28,486 nt of DNA from a virus. The notes beneath the pieces are model-generated. The model saw only the letters and a list, made by a program, of their open reading frames with translations, had not been told where the DNA came from and made no database searches. Made by a program: the position numbers and the translations under genes. Shown here one piece after another: positions 14,319 through 20,985 of this stretch (its first letter is position 1; each line of letters starts with the position of its first letter). The stretch is from positions 1 to 28,486 of the IMG/VR virus record IMGVR_UViG_3300009183_005312, one strand, 5' to 3'.

Positions 14319-14743
14319 GAACTGAGGCGTTCCATTACATAATACAATTTATTGTTGGCATCGCGCTGAACTTCTTTAGTCGTAAAATGATTTTTAATAT
14401 AAAAGTCGACTATCTTATCGTCTTCATTACTGACAGTTACCTCTACTCTTTTGCCAATGCTTTGGGCTTCGTCAATTAGAGCGCTTACTAAGTGGCTACC
14501 TATTTTATGATTTCGCACTGGCTTGGCCACGACTAACCTTTGAATAGTCCAAGTTGAACGGTGAAAGATTTCGAACTCTATGAAACCAACCATCAAGTTA
14601 TCCAATAGTCCTACAAATAATCTACCTTCTGCAATACTTCTAATAGTTGTGTTGGCTGGGAAAGATAAAGGACTTTTTGAGCATAACTTCATTACTCCCC
14701 GCATGTGTTTCATATCAGCAGGAATTATTTCTAGTCCCGCCAT
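14312..14743 (-). CDS. GNAT-family N-acetyltransferase (copy 2)
   Basis: 143 residues from ATG 14743, which overlaps the DpdA stop by 13 nt and aligns with the start of copy 1 (MAGLEIIPADMKHMRG against the equivalent region of copy 1). A TTG at 14797 would extend it deep into dpdA and is not preferred. The acetyl-CoA motif reads LVVAKPVRNHKIGSHLVSAL, with the canonical Q/R-x-x-G-x-G/A reduced to R-N-H-K-I-G, and motif B is DDKIVDFYIKNHF. The weaker pyrophosphate loop might lower activity or make it a partner of copy 1. Function inferred only from family and context. Confidence 0.85.
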   Translation of the reverse strand: MAGLEIIPADMKHMRGVMKLCSKSPLSFPANTTIRSIAEGRLFVGLLDNLMVGFIEFEIFHRSTWTIQRLVVAKPVRNHKIGSHLVSALIDEAQSIGKRVEVTVSNEDDKIVDFYIKNHFTTKEVQRDANNKLYYVMERLSSW

Positions 14744-15558
14744 TTCACACCACGCTTGAACCACAGATTCTGGTTGCTCGTTCCTATGTGTCTCCAATTT
14801 CGTAATCCTTCCCTAGTCATTAAGTTCATTATCTTTTCTGCTTCTTTGCCGCGTGGATTTTTTGGGAACGCAGTTTCCATGCGAACAAATCTTCCATCTT
14901 CATTTATGAACCGCCCCCACATGCTAGGGCTCATCCATGAACTACTATCAACAGAATAATAAGGGAAAGTTCTCATCAAGTTAACTGCTGTTACTGCGAG
15001 TCCGTGCATACGAGGTAAATTAGTAGGACCATATCTCTCACATAAATGCCTTAACACAGCGTTCTGCCATTTTATCTTTTCGTTTTGGTGCACATCATTA
15101 CGCGGGCTTATACATAAAATTCCGCCAACAGGCAATCTATCGCATAAAGTATCTAAAAAGACTCTCGGTTCATCTTGGTGGAACACTTCCATAACTTCAA
15201 TACCACGCCCTCTTAAATAGTCCGCGTTCTTAAGACTATCTTTCATGCCTTGGGCTCTTTCTTTCTTAGTTGAAGTTCTACCAACTTCGCCCGGAATTAC
15301 ATCTAAGTTAACTGCTTTCAAATCAGGAAACTTTTCTTTTCTTTGCAACACATATTTAGCATACTTTTCTATCTCAACTTGCTTGCCGATATTCCAAGCG
15401 GTGAATGCTCCCGAATCTATAATTAAATAATCAGGAATGTAATCTATGTTATCTAATCCTTTTGGGTAAGCAAATGAACTTAGTATGTTGGGATACTTTT
15501 CGCTGTTAATAACCGACAAAGCAGGACCTGAGGTGCCAATCGCCGCAACAATTTTCAT
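14731..15558 (-). CDS. dpdA: DpdA-like DNA-guanine transglycosylase
   Basis: 275 residues from ATG 15558, preceded by GGATAGG. An ATG at 15627 would add 23 residues (MRTAQSATEQVSD...) but has no clear ribosome-binding site; it remains possible. The protein resembles phage DpdA, a TGT-fold enzyme: YLIIDSGAFTAW (Asp48), AVNLDVIPGE (Asp86), EVMEVFHQDEP, GGILCISPRND and RMHGLAVTAVNLM, the last two matching the barrel strands that bind the deazaguanine. The enzyme swaps guanine in DNA for a 7-deazaguanine. Together with FolE-QueD-QueE-QueC-QueF it defines a complete base-modification route. Confidence 0.87.
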   Translation of the reverse strand: MKIVAAIGTSGPALSVINSEKYPNILSSFAYPKGLDNIDYIPDYLIIDSGAFTAWNIGKQVEIEKYAKYVLQRKEKFPDLKAVNLDVIPGEVGRTSTKKERAQGMKDSLKNADYLRGRGIEVMEVFHQDEPRVFLDTLCDRLPVGGILCISPRNDVHQNEKIKWQNAVLRHLCERYGPTNLPRMHGLAVTAVNLMRTFPYYSVDSSSWMSPSMWGRFINEDGRFVRMETAFPKNPRGKEAEKIMNLMTREGLRNWRHIGTSNQNLWFKRGVKWRD

Positions 15559-15638
15559 AAACCTATCCAACCACATTGGATTCCATATATCTGAAACCTG
15601 CTCAGTTGCGCTCTGCGCGGTTCGCATAAAATCTTGAT

Positions 15639-15781
15639 ATCTCAGTAACCCCTACCTAGAGAATCGCGTGAGAACGCGCTCTCAGCGGTGTCTATAGGTA
15701 GAGGGTATTGAGATAGAGGAACAGGGTTCTATCGCGTTAGAACGCGGTCTCTGCGGTCTGAGGCGGTATCTATAGAACTCG
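15639..15781 (-). repeat. Hairpin-forming repeats upstream of dpdA
   Basis: Non-coding gap of about 160 nt between the zinc-binding gene and dpdA. A 27-nt sequence occurs twice in the same direction with 3 mismatches (15663-15689 and 15731-15757). Each copy contains its own inverted repeat: CGCGT-GAGA-ACGCG (15665-15678) and CGCGTT-AG-AACGCG (15733-15746). Both copies are enclosed by larger arms. 15639-15662 pairs with 15691-15714 (20 of 24 positions), and GTTCTAT (15726-15732) pairs with ATAGAAC (15772-15778). This could be a structured 5' leader of dpdA, a protein-binding array, or an origin-like element. Confidence 0.75.
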
Positions 15782-15785
15782 GTGG

Positions 15786-16154
15786 TTATAGGTAATCGTT
15801 GTTTTCTCTAGGTGATATCCAAAGGCGAATTTGTCCTTGCCAATACCACCAAATAGGTTCACAAACTTTCATAGGACAATCTTCTTTACGCCACGGCTTG
15901 CCAGTGCTCTTAGCCATGCCTTGACTTAAAGTGCGCCGCCCATGGTCGCAATAACCTGCTTTGTTTTGGTCTTTAGGCTCGAGGGCTGTGGGTAATTCTT
16001 CTCGCCTATCCTTTTCTAAACAATTGAAGCACTTAAAGATAATCTCTTCGTTAAAAACATCTTTAGTCATTTTGCCAGTATGAACTGCCCCGTATTGTTG
16101 GCAATAGTCACAAATGTCTAATTTAGCATTGTGAATAAAATATAACTCACCCAC
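15786..16154 (-). CDS. Cysteine-rich zinc-binding phage protein
   Basis: 122 residues from a GTG at 16154, overlapping the preceding stop by 8 nt. Cys-x2-Cys pairs (CDYCQQYG, KCFNCLEKD) are followed by the segment YCDHGRRTLSQGMAKSTGKPW and a last Cys pair (DCPMKVC). The DHG...G.SK..GKPW pattern recurs in phage proteins of unknown function that I have seen near SSB and RecA-type genes. It probably binds zinc and single- or double-stranded DNA, but there is no direct proof. It is the last gene before the repeat region. Confidence 0.75.
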   Translation of the reverse strand: MGELYFIHNAKLDICDYCQQYGAVHTGKMTKDVFNEEIIFKCFNCLEKDRREELPTALEPKDQNKAGYCDHGRRTLSQGMAKSTGKPWRKEDCPMKVCEPIWWYWQGQIRLWISPRENNDYL

Positions 16155-16296
16155 TTGTGCGGTCTTTCTGTTCTTCTACTTCGTTACTTTCTTGAGCAGG
16201 TTTATCTCCGTAATAAACAGGCACACCTAACATCTTACTTAAATAATCCAAAGCCTCAGGACTATCTAAAGGTACTGACTTTCTTTTTACTCCCAT
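16147..16296 (-). CDS. 49-aa protein of unknown function
   Basis: Short frame read directly: it begins MGVKRKSVPLDSPEALDYL, continues KMLGVPVYYGD and ends in an acidic and polar tail. It starts inside the end of the HNH gene (10-nt overlap) and ends 8 nt inside the next gene, so the reading fills the gap well. The body suggests one helix and one strand. No family recognised. Confidence 0.6.
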   Translation of the reverse strand: MGVKRKSVPLDSPEALDYLSKMLGVPVYYGDKPAQESNEVEEQKDRTSG

Positions 16297-16580
16297 GAGT
16301 GTTTACTCCATCCTTCTTCGTGGGCTATTGCTGGGTTTTGGGTAATAAAAGTATGGCAAGTCCGACATAAAGCCACACAATTATCGGGGTTAGTAATTGA
16401 ACCCCCGCGAGCGCGAGATTTAATCTCATGGATATCTTGCGAAGGATTTCTCTTACATCTTTTACAACGCGGATTACTAGCAAGCATTTCCGCAACCAAT
16501 TGGCGCCTCGAAGTCCGATACAACTTTTCTCTTTTTTTAGAGCGGTGTCGTATCGGCTTCGAACGCTTAGCAGAGTTCAT
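16287..16580 (-). CDS. HNH endonuclease
   Basis: 97 residues from ATG 16580, which overlaps the stop of the transglycosylase gene (TGATG); an upstream ATG at 16613 lies inside that gene and is less likely. The N-terminus is very basic. The HNH core is CKRCKRNPSQDIHEIKSRARGG (residues about 39-60), then NPDNCVALCRTCHTFI with the second Cys pair and final His. Phage HNH proteins of this size often assist the terminase, or act as free-standing nucleases. Here it is next to SSB and away from terL. Confidence 0.92.
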   Translation of the reverse strand: MNSAKRSKPIRHRSKKREKLYRTSRRQLVAEMLASNPRCKRCKRNPSQDIHEIKSRARGGSITNPDNCVALCRTCHTFITQNPAIAHEEGWSKHSWE

Positions 16581-16984
16581 CAGTAATAAAATTCCCTCTG
16601 CCAGAAAGCCCATGCGTTACAAGCGGTGTCGTAACGATGTTCGATATATTCATACCCGCGAATAATTTGCTGTTCAGGGGTTAAGTTTTCAGAAAGCCCT
16701 AAGATTTGGGGTATCCCATAGGCCGTTGATTTTTTATTATCAGCCAGCCATCTCCAATTACTCTCTTTCAACCATAACTCTTTTACGCATTGAAATTGGG
16801 TTTCATTCCAATTTCTTTCTTTCGCGAGTTCCTTTCCTAATTTAAGAGCCGATTCAGGAGTAGTTCCTCGAAGATTAACAATCATTTCTGACTTATCTTC
16901 TAAAACTACCCTTACTGGCTGTTCATCTAGTCCTGAGAATTCCGCTGGTATAAACGGAAGGGGAAGTATCAGAACTATCCGCAT
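16580..16984 (-). CDS. Lytic transglycosylase-like (SLT fold) exported protein
   Basis: 134 residues from ATG 16984; a TTG at 17014 lies inside ssb. The N-terminus (MRIVLILPLPFIPAEFSG) is hydrophobic and could be a signal peptide or anchor. The C-terminal half has the goose-lysozyme/SLT pattern seen in actinobacterial phages: FQCVKELWLKESNWRW with the catalytic-type Glu near residue 74, then STAYGIPQILG, QIIRGYEYIEHRYDTACNAWAFW. It would cleave glycan strands of the host wall. It is unusual for such a gene to sit between ssb and an HNH gene rather than in a lysis cassette. Confidence 0.82.
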   Translation of the reverse strand: MRIVLILPLPFIPAEFSGLDEQPVRVVLEDKSEMIVNLRGTTPESALKLGKELAKERNWNETQFQCVKELWLKESNWRWLADNKKSTAYGIPQILGLSENLTPEQQIIRGYEYIEHRYDTACNAWAFWQREFYY

Positions 16985-16995
16985 TAGTATTTGGC

Positions 16996-17421
16996 TTAAA
17001 ATGGGGCAGTCCAATCATTTGGTTCGTCGGCTTTATCCGACCTGCTCGCGCCTTTTGCAACTTTCGAGCGCGTTAGTTGAGCGGAATTAAACTTGAGAGA
17101 AACTCCAAGGGCGTCCGCTGAAACCTCATAAGAGGTTCTAGCCTTACCTTCTTTGTCTTCCCATTTCCGCTCTTTTAGTTTTCCTACTACTACAACTCTG
17201 TCGCCTCGTTGGAGAGAATCGGCGGCATTTTCCGCCAAGCGATACCAAGCCATTACGGTTAAGTAAGTCGGTTCGCCGTCTTTCCACTCGCCTGTTGCAT
17301 TATCTTTTAATCGCTCATTAACTGCGATTCGGATATTGGCCATGGCTACATTAGTTTTCGTAAATTTGAGAACAGGGTCATCAACTACCACTCCCTCAAA
17401 TGCGGTCTGTATCGTATTCAT
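16996..17421 (-). CDS. ssb: Single-stranded DNA-binding protein
   Basis: 141 residues from ATG 17421, which has GGAG 6 nt upstream and overlaps the WhiB stop (ATGA). An OB fold covers residues 1-105: TAFEGVVVDDPVLKFT, VAMANIRIAVNERL, TYLTVMAWYRLAENAADSL, GDRVVVVGKLKER. The acidic C-terminal tip DEPNDWTAPF is the type of tail that recruits replication partners. It coats single-stranded phage DNA during replication and recombination, next to ERF and RusA. Confidence 0.94.
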   Translation of the reverse strand: MNTIQTAFEGVVVDDPVLKFTKTNVAMANIRIAVNERLKDNATGEWKDGEPTYLTVMAWYRLAENAADSLQRGDRVVVVGKLKERKWEDKEGKARTSYEVSADALGVSLKFNSAQLTRSKVAKGASRSDKADEPNDWTAPF

Positions 17422-17873
17422 ATTTCTCCGTTTCCTTTTATACATGTGGGGCATTGCGGTTGGTCATAACACCAATTGCCGCAACTGCTACACCTGTTTA
17501 TTTTATGGTCTATTGGTAATGATTCTATGTCAGTTACCCCTACTTTTTTCAAGTACTTTTTAACGCCAAAATAGTTAGCGTAAGGCCTCAAGTCGTCTCT
17601 TAAGGCTAAAAACTCCTTAATTAAAGCGCGACCATTGAACCATAAGAACCCACCTGCGACCCCATCAAAGGCAGCGCGGGCTGGATTAACTATTTCTAGG
17701 CAAATGTCTTTAACAGGACAATTGCGACATATCTCTAGCGCAGGAGCATTTAACCAATTAGTTGTATCAAACGCCTTCGGGTGTTCATTAGCGCATAGAG
17801 CATCTCGTAAACTTCTATTCGATTTCTCGGATATAGAAGTAGATTCGCTTTGTACATTTAACATCGGGCTCAT
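17418..17873 (-). CDS. WhiB-like protein with C-terminal zinc ribbon
   Basis: 151 residues, ATG at 17873 (a second ATG at 17864 is an alternative). The WhiB cysteines are C27, C49, C52 and C58 (CRNCPVKDIC), followed by FDGVAGGFLWFNGR, matching the G-[VI]-W-G-G turn with AGGFLW. Residues 82-110 look like a helical link, and the end carries CSSCGNWCYDQPQCPTC, an extra Cys cluster that most WhiB proteins lack. It may hold zinc and add DNA or protein binding. It overlaps rusA by 59 nt and ssb by 4 nt. Two WhiB genes in one phage suggest distinct early and late roles. Confidence 0.88.
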   Translation of the reverse strand: MSPMLNVQSESTSISEKSNRSLRDALCANEHPKAFDTTNWLNAPALEICRNCPVKDICLEIVNPARAAFDGVAGGFLWFNGRALIKEFLALRDDLRPYANYFGVKKYLKKVGVTDIESLPIDHKINRCSSCGNWCYDQPQCPTCIKGNGEI

Positions 17874-18180
17874 CTATCTTGGGCATCATAGGCTCTAAGT
17901 AAAGCGGATTATCGTCAGGAATAACTTTGGCATCCACTAATCCATCTTCGATAGGTTTAAGAAGTGCGACTAAATTAAGAGGGTCGCGCCGCCTTTTATC
18001 TCTCGGACAGTAATGAAGTTCAACAGTTATTTTACGAAGTGGAGGCACCTTTGCGTGTCTTGCTAAAAGTGCCGTCCACTCCCTAACTTGCTTTACCTTC
18101 TTAGCCTTAACCGCCCAATGCTCCCGATGGTTGAGGTTCAAGGGCTTCGTTAACGGTAATACTATCTCCCAAGTTCTCAT
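17815..18180 (-). CDS. rusA: RusA-family Holliday junction resolvase
   Basis: 121 residues from ATG 18180; a GTG at 18198 is an alternative. RusA features are the N-terminal PLTKPLNLNHREHW and the acidic core CPRDKRRRDPLNLVALLKPI, followed by EDGLVDAKVIPDDNPLYL, providing the Asp residues that bind magnesium. RusA resolves four-way DNA junctions formed during recombination-dependent replication. It is grouped with ERF, SSB and the transglycosylase-like gene. It overlaps both neighbours by more than 50 nt, a degree of packing repeated at several places in this block. Confidence 0.92.
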   Translation of the reverse strand: MRTWEIVLPLTKPLNLNHREHWAVKAKKVKQVREWTALLARHAKVPPLRKITVELHYCPRDKRRRDPLNLVALLKPIEDGLVDAKVIPDDNPLYLEPMMPKIDEPDVKCTKRIYFYIREIE

Positions 18181-18712
18181 TAGGTAAGTATTCCACACTT
18201 TTCAGTTCACCAGGAAGACTAAACAGCGGTCTAATTACTTGCTCTAGTTCACCTCTGTTAAAGGCTTCGGCAACTAATTCGCGCCCATCTTTCTTGAACC
18301 TTAAAGTAAGGCGAGAAGCAGAGTTAGTAAATACTACTCCGTCGATTATCTGCCCTGTTTTTATATGAACAGCCTCTCCTTGCGGATTAACTTGCTCAGT
18401 ATTTTCAAGTAAAACCTTCTTGAAAGTAGGTCTTACCGTCTGAACTATTTCTGTTGGAAAGTTTTCAGCCACCCATCTAGTAAAAGCCATTTCATTAGTA
18501 ACTACAGGTTTAGGTTCTGAATTACCAATAGAGGCACTCGCTACTTTTTCACCATCAGGCAAAGTTATATCGAGTTGCTTAACTCCTAGCGTTTGATTAG
18601 CGTCTAATAACTCGCTAGTTAAAATGACTCGCTCGCTATCAATTACTACATCAATAGCATCACGAAGGGCAGTTAATACGGCTACCCGAGTCGATAACTC
18701 TTTAAGCGCCAC
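18107..18712 (-). CDS. Conserved-looking protein, unknown, in recombination block
   Basis: 201 residues from a GTG at 18712, with GAGGTGG just upstream. It begins with a helical segment (ALKELSTRVAVLTALRDAIDVVIDSERV). A middle part rich in beta-type residues (EAVHIKTGQIIDGVVFTN, LTLRFKKDGRELVAEAF) suggests a small mixed fold, and the end is acidic and flexible. Related proteins sit beside ERF or RecA-like genes in actinophages, but none has a known function to me. It overlaps ERF by 11 nt and rusA by 74 nt. It might be a recombination mediator (inference from position only). Confidence 0.7.
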   Translation of the reverse strand: MALKELSTRVAVLTALRDAIDVVIDSERVILTSELLDANQTLGVKQLDITLPDGEKVASASIGNSEPKPVVTNEMAFTRWVAENFPTEIVQTVRPTFKKVLLENTEQVNPQGEAVHIKTGQIIDGVVFTNSASRLTLRFKKDGRELVAEAFNRGELEQVIRPLFSLPGELKSVEYLPNENLGDSITVNEALEPQPSGALGG

Positions 18713-19352
18713 TAGCCACCTCTTCCTTGACTGGCGCCAAGAACGAAGCGCGAGTCTTAAATAGAGCGTCTAATGTGCTTCCGTCAATTAAAGTTTGCGC
18801 TAAGAAAGGCTTATTAGCCGCGTAAACTTCTCTTAACTTCTCAACAGTTTGAATAGCGCCCACTTCTAAAGCAAGGCTATCTAACTGGGCATCAGTTAGC
18901 ATTTTTATAGGAGCCGACCTTTCATAAGTATCATGGTCAGGGTCTGCTTCATCAGTTGGTAAAGCAAGAGATTGAAGTAAAGCAATACGGAAGGCTACGC
19001 TCATAGCCTTTGCGGTTGCTTTATCTCCTGAGTCCATCGCTTCGCTAACTACACAAACAGTTAAAGCGTCGCCCATAGGACCGTGAAAGGTATATTCGAC
19101 AGTTAGCCGAGCATGACCCATTTGAGTTCTTTTTATTCCTACTTCGACTGTGGAATAGTCGTACGCGATTACATTAGGCGTAACAATTACTCCATATTTT
19201 TTTAGAGCAGGTGAAACGGCATTTACTACCGAGTCAATTCCTCTAAAGTTGAAGTTCTGAGCCACATTGCGATCTGTCTTAGCAACTGGCTGAACCTCTT
19301 TCATTACTTTATTTAATAGAACCGTTATCGGCTCTTTGGTTATTTCCGTCAT
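18702..19352 (-). CDS. erf: ERF-family single-strand annealing protein
   Basis: 216 residues. ERF-family pattern: FNFRGIDSVVNAVSPALKKYGVIVTPNV (residues 28-55), then DYSTVEVG, ARLTVEYTFHGPMGDALTV, and SGDKATAKAMSVAFRIALLQSLALPT with the conserved G-D-K-A-x-x-K-A. The protein anneals complementary single strands and circularises or recombines phage DNA. RusA and SSB nearby complete a recombination set. The start has GGAAACGGAGC directly upstream, part of the recurring start sequence described in the findings. Confidence 0.93.
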   Translation of the reverse strand: MTEITKEPITVLLNKVMKEVQPVAKTDRNVAQNFNFRGIDSVVNAVSPALKKYGVIVTPNVIAYDYSTVEVGIKRTQMGHARLTVEYTFHGPMGDALTVCVVSEAMDSGDKATAKAMSVAFRIALLQSLALPTDEADPDHDTYERSAPIKMLTDAQLDSLALEVGAIQTVEKLREVYAANKPFLAQTLIDGSTLDALFKTRASFLAPVKEEVASGA

Positions 19353-19482
19353 GCTCCGTTTCCTTTCGGTTGATTGCGCTTGAGAATAAATCGGCTATCT
19401 GTTTAGCCAATTCAGGGGTATATCCAGTCGTTATGAAAGAAGTTATTAGGTCTTCTTTATCTTGAGGGTTCCTAATATCCAT
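19309..19482 (-). CDS. 57-aa protein overlapping the start of erf
   Basis: Short frame read directly: begins MDIRNPQDKEDLITSFITT, continues PELAKQIADLFSSAI and ends with a charged tail. ATG 19482 follows AGGAG by 5 nt (a second ATG is 3 nt upstream). It overlaps the upstream membrane gene by 11 nt and the erf start by 44 nt. The good ribosome-binding site and helical character support it, but it is short and no family is known. Confidence 0.55.
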   Translation of the reverse strand: MDIRNPQDKEDLITSFITTGYTPELAKQIADLFSSAINRKETEHDGNNQRADNGSIK

Positions 19483-19666
19483 CATTTCTCCTAATTACTG
19501 TAAGTTCATCTTCTGCTAATCGCGACCAAGCAAAGCGCTCTCTGCGCTCAGTTGCTCGCTTTAACTCCTTCCATCTCAAATAATAGACAAAGGAACTGAC
19601 CAGCCCAAAGATTGCTACGATTAAAAGCCAACTTTCCAAAGGGGACATTGGTAGTAAGGTATCCAT
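19472..19666 (-). CDS. Small single-pass membrane protein
   Basis: 64 residues. Residues 12-30 (SWLLIVAIFGLVSSFVYYL) form one transmembrane helix, followed by a strongly basic and charged stretch RWKELKRATERRERFAWSRL expected to stay in the cytoplasm. The start has TAGGAG 7 nt upstream. No family recognised; such proteins in phages include holin-like and superinfection-exclusion proteins, but nothing here decides between them. Confidence 0.7.
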   Translation of the reverse strand: MDTLLPMSPLESWLLIVAIFGLVSSFVYYLRWKELKRATERRERFAWSRLAEDELTVIRRNDGY

Positions 19667-19737
19667 CTTAAATCTCCTAACTTGTAGTTTTTTTGTTTTC
19701 CTATTAACCTTTGCTTACCCATTAAGTAGTTCCATCC

Positions 19738-19777
19738 ATGGAGCGCCCTACGAATTTCCGTCCGTAGTGCGCTCCAT
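19738..19777 (+). terminator. Strong 15-bp hairpin followed by CTTTTTA on the plus strand
   Basis: Arms ATGGAGCGCCCTACG (19738-19752) and CGTAGTGCGCTCCAT (19763-19777) pair at 14 of 15 positions around a 10-nt loop, and the plus strand continues CTTTTTA. That makes an intrinsic terminator for rightward transcription. All genes here run leftward, so it would end antisense transcription. On the minus strand it lies about 12 nt after the DUF932 gene stop but has no U-tract, so it would act only as a structured 3' end. Confidence 0.55.
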
Positions 19778-19788
19778 CTTTTTATGGA

Positions 19789-20775
19789 TTACTTAACTAG
19801 TAATTTCATTGCACGGTTCTTAATTACATCCGCGCCACCAGTCATCGTTCTAATTGCTCGGGCATCACTCTCAGAGATTTTTTTAGTTAATCTCATCGCC
19901 ATACCCCAATCAATATATTCAACGACGGCGTTGTAAGCAGCCCAACGAGTTCCCTTTACATTCGCCTGAGTAGGCGCGTTCCAAAGGGCTTTAACTTCTT
20001 CTTGGACTTTCTCGGTGCGAGTTTCTTGCTTCTGTGAAGTTCCTTTTACAGCGTATAACTTTTCAATGTAAGAATTAAATTCCCCATTAGTCATAGGACT
20101 GTTAATTAACTTCTCAACCTGCTTCTCAAACTCCTCAACATAAGCAAAAGTTAATCCAAGGGCATCTCTAGCCTCAGTAACTCTTGACTTAACATTACGA
20201 GTGTGCTTTAAGTTGATAACTCGCTTATGATTTCCTACCGCCATTGCTAAGGTATTAGCACATACAACGCGGATAGGAGTAACCATCAACTGAAAAGCGG
20301 TTGATGAATCGTGAGAGTTGCTCGCCAAAATATACAAATCAACATTATCTTGGCCATCAGCAAACTTTAAGGTATTAGGTAACTTCATACTTATGAATAC
20401 GCGCTTGCCTTGATATAAAGAGCCAGCGGTTTCATAAACTGCACCTGAATCATCTCTGATAGCGTCTAAGATTTCAAACGCTTCCATATTCTGAACAGGC
20501 ACATATTGATTACCCACCACGCCTAACGCTGAGTAGCCAGCCTTAGGGTGATTACGAACCGTTGCAAACTTATCTTTAACTTCTAAATAAGTTCCGTCTT
20601 CTAACTTAGTATAAATTGGTCGCTTTTCTACTAACCAATCTTGCTGGGCAGTAGTAATTGCTTCTTGTGCAGTTAAAGCCCCAGCCGTAACTGTTCCTAA
20701 TTTATGCCAAGGTAACTCGCGGGCAGAAAAGAACGCGCTTGTTCCGTCCTCGAATTGCTCTATTTGATGTCCCAT
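19789..20775 (-). CDS. DUF932 (phage/plasmid-like TIGR03299) protein
   Basis: 328 residues, the usual length. Family landmarks are the start MGHQIEQF, FFSARELPWHKLGTV (residues 14-28), FATVRNHPKAGYSALGVVGNQYVPVQN, VFISMKLPN and TPIRVVCANTLAMAVGN. The family is widespread in phages and plasmids, particularly of actinobacteria, and its role is not established. The gene is preceded by one of the two homologous two-hairpin leaders (20803-20852) and followed by the strong hairpin at 19738-19777, so it may be a separate transcription or translation unit and could be highly expressed. Confidence 0.92.
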   Translation of the reverse strand: MGHQIEQFEDGTSAFFSARELPWHKLGTVTAGALTAQEAITTAQQDWLVEKRPIYTKLEDGTYLEVKDKFATVRNHPKAGYSALGVVGNQYVPVQNMEAFEILDAIRDDSGAVYETAGSLYQGKRVFISMKLPNTLKFADGQDNVDLYILASNSHDSSTAFQLMVTPIRVVCANTLAMAVGNHKRVINLKHTRNVKSRVTEARDALGLTFAYVEEFEKQVEKLINSPMTNGEFNSYIEKLYAVKGTSQKQETRTEKVQEEVKALWNAPTQANVKGTRWAAYNAVVEYIDWGMAMRLTKKISESDARAIRTMTGGADVIKNRAMKLLVK

Positions 20776-20802
20776 TTTTTGTTCCGTTCCTTTGTTCGGT
20801 TA

Positions 20803-20852
20803 GGCAAGCACTTTGCTTACCATAACCGCGCTCTACCTTTCGATAAAGCGCG
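20803..20852 (-). promoter_or_regulatory. Two-hairpin structured leader A (upstream of DUF932 gene)
   Basis: On the minus strand, CGCGCUUUAUC-GAAA-GGUAGAGCGCG (20852-20827) forms a continuous 11-bp stem, with G-U pairs, capped by a GAAA tetraloop. It is followed by GGUAAGCA-AAG-UGCUUGCC (20821-20803), an 8-bp stem with a 3-nt loop. The DUF932 start codon is about 25 nt downstream, after AAAGGAACGGAAC. The same architecture occurs in leader B. The region upstream of it lies in the 40-aa gene. Confidence 0.8.
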
Positions 20853-20862
20853 ATTAAAGTAA

Positions 20863-20985
20863 TCAAGCAGACCTTTCGGTCTCTTTACTTTCTACTATCC
20901 AATACTTAATGCCGTAAAGATTTAGAGCGTCTTTCAACTCCCATAGCGCTCTATCTTCTATTACTAATTTGACTTCGGTTTTCAT
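20863..20985 (-). CDS. 40-aa protein, unknown
   Basis: Short frame: it begins MKTEVKLVIEDRALWELKDAL and continues as a strand with LYGIKYWIVES, ending in ETERSA. The ATG overlaps the stop of the 59-aa gene (ATGA). The pattern strand-helix-strand is compatible with a small folded protein. The last codons overlap a short hairpin, AGACC-GAAA-GGTCT (20882-20869), just before leader A. Function unknown. Confidence 0.55.
   Translation of the reverse strand: MKTEVKLVIEDRALWELKDALNLYGIKYWIVESKETERSA

Noticed and set aside
15628-15785. preQ1 or other riboswitch upstream of dpdA
   Set aside because: The hairpins have no A-rich tail or aptamer-like conserved loop. They are reported only as repeats of unknown role.
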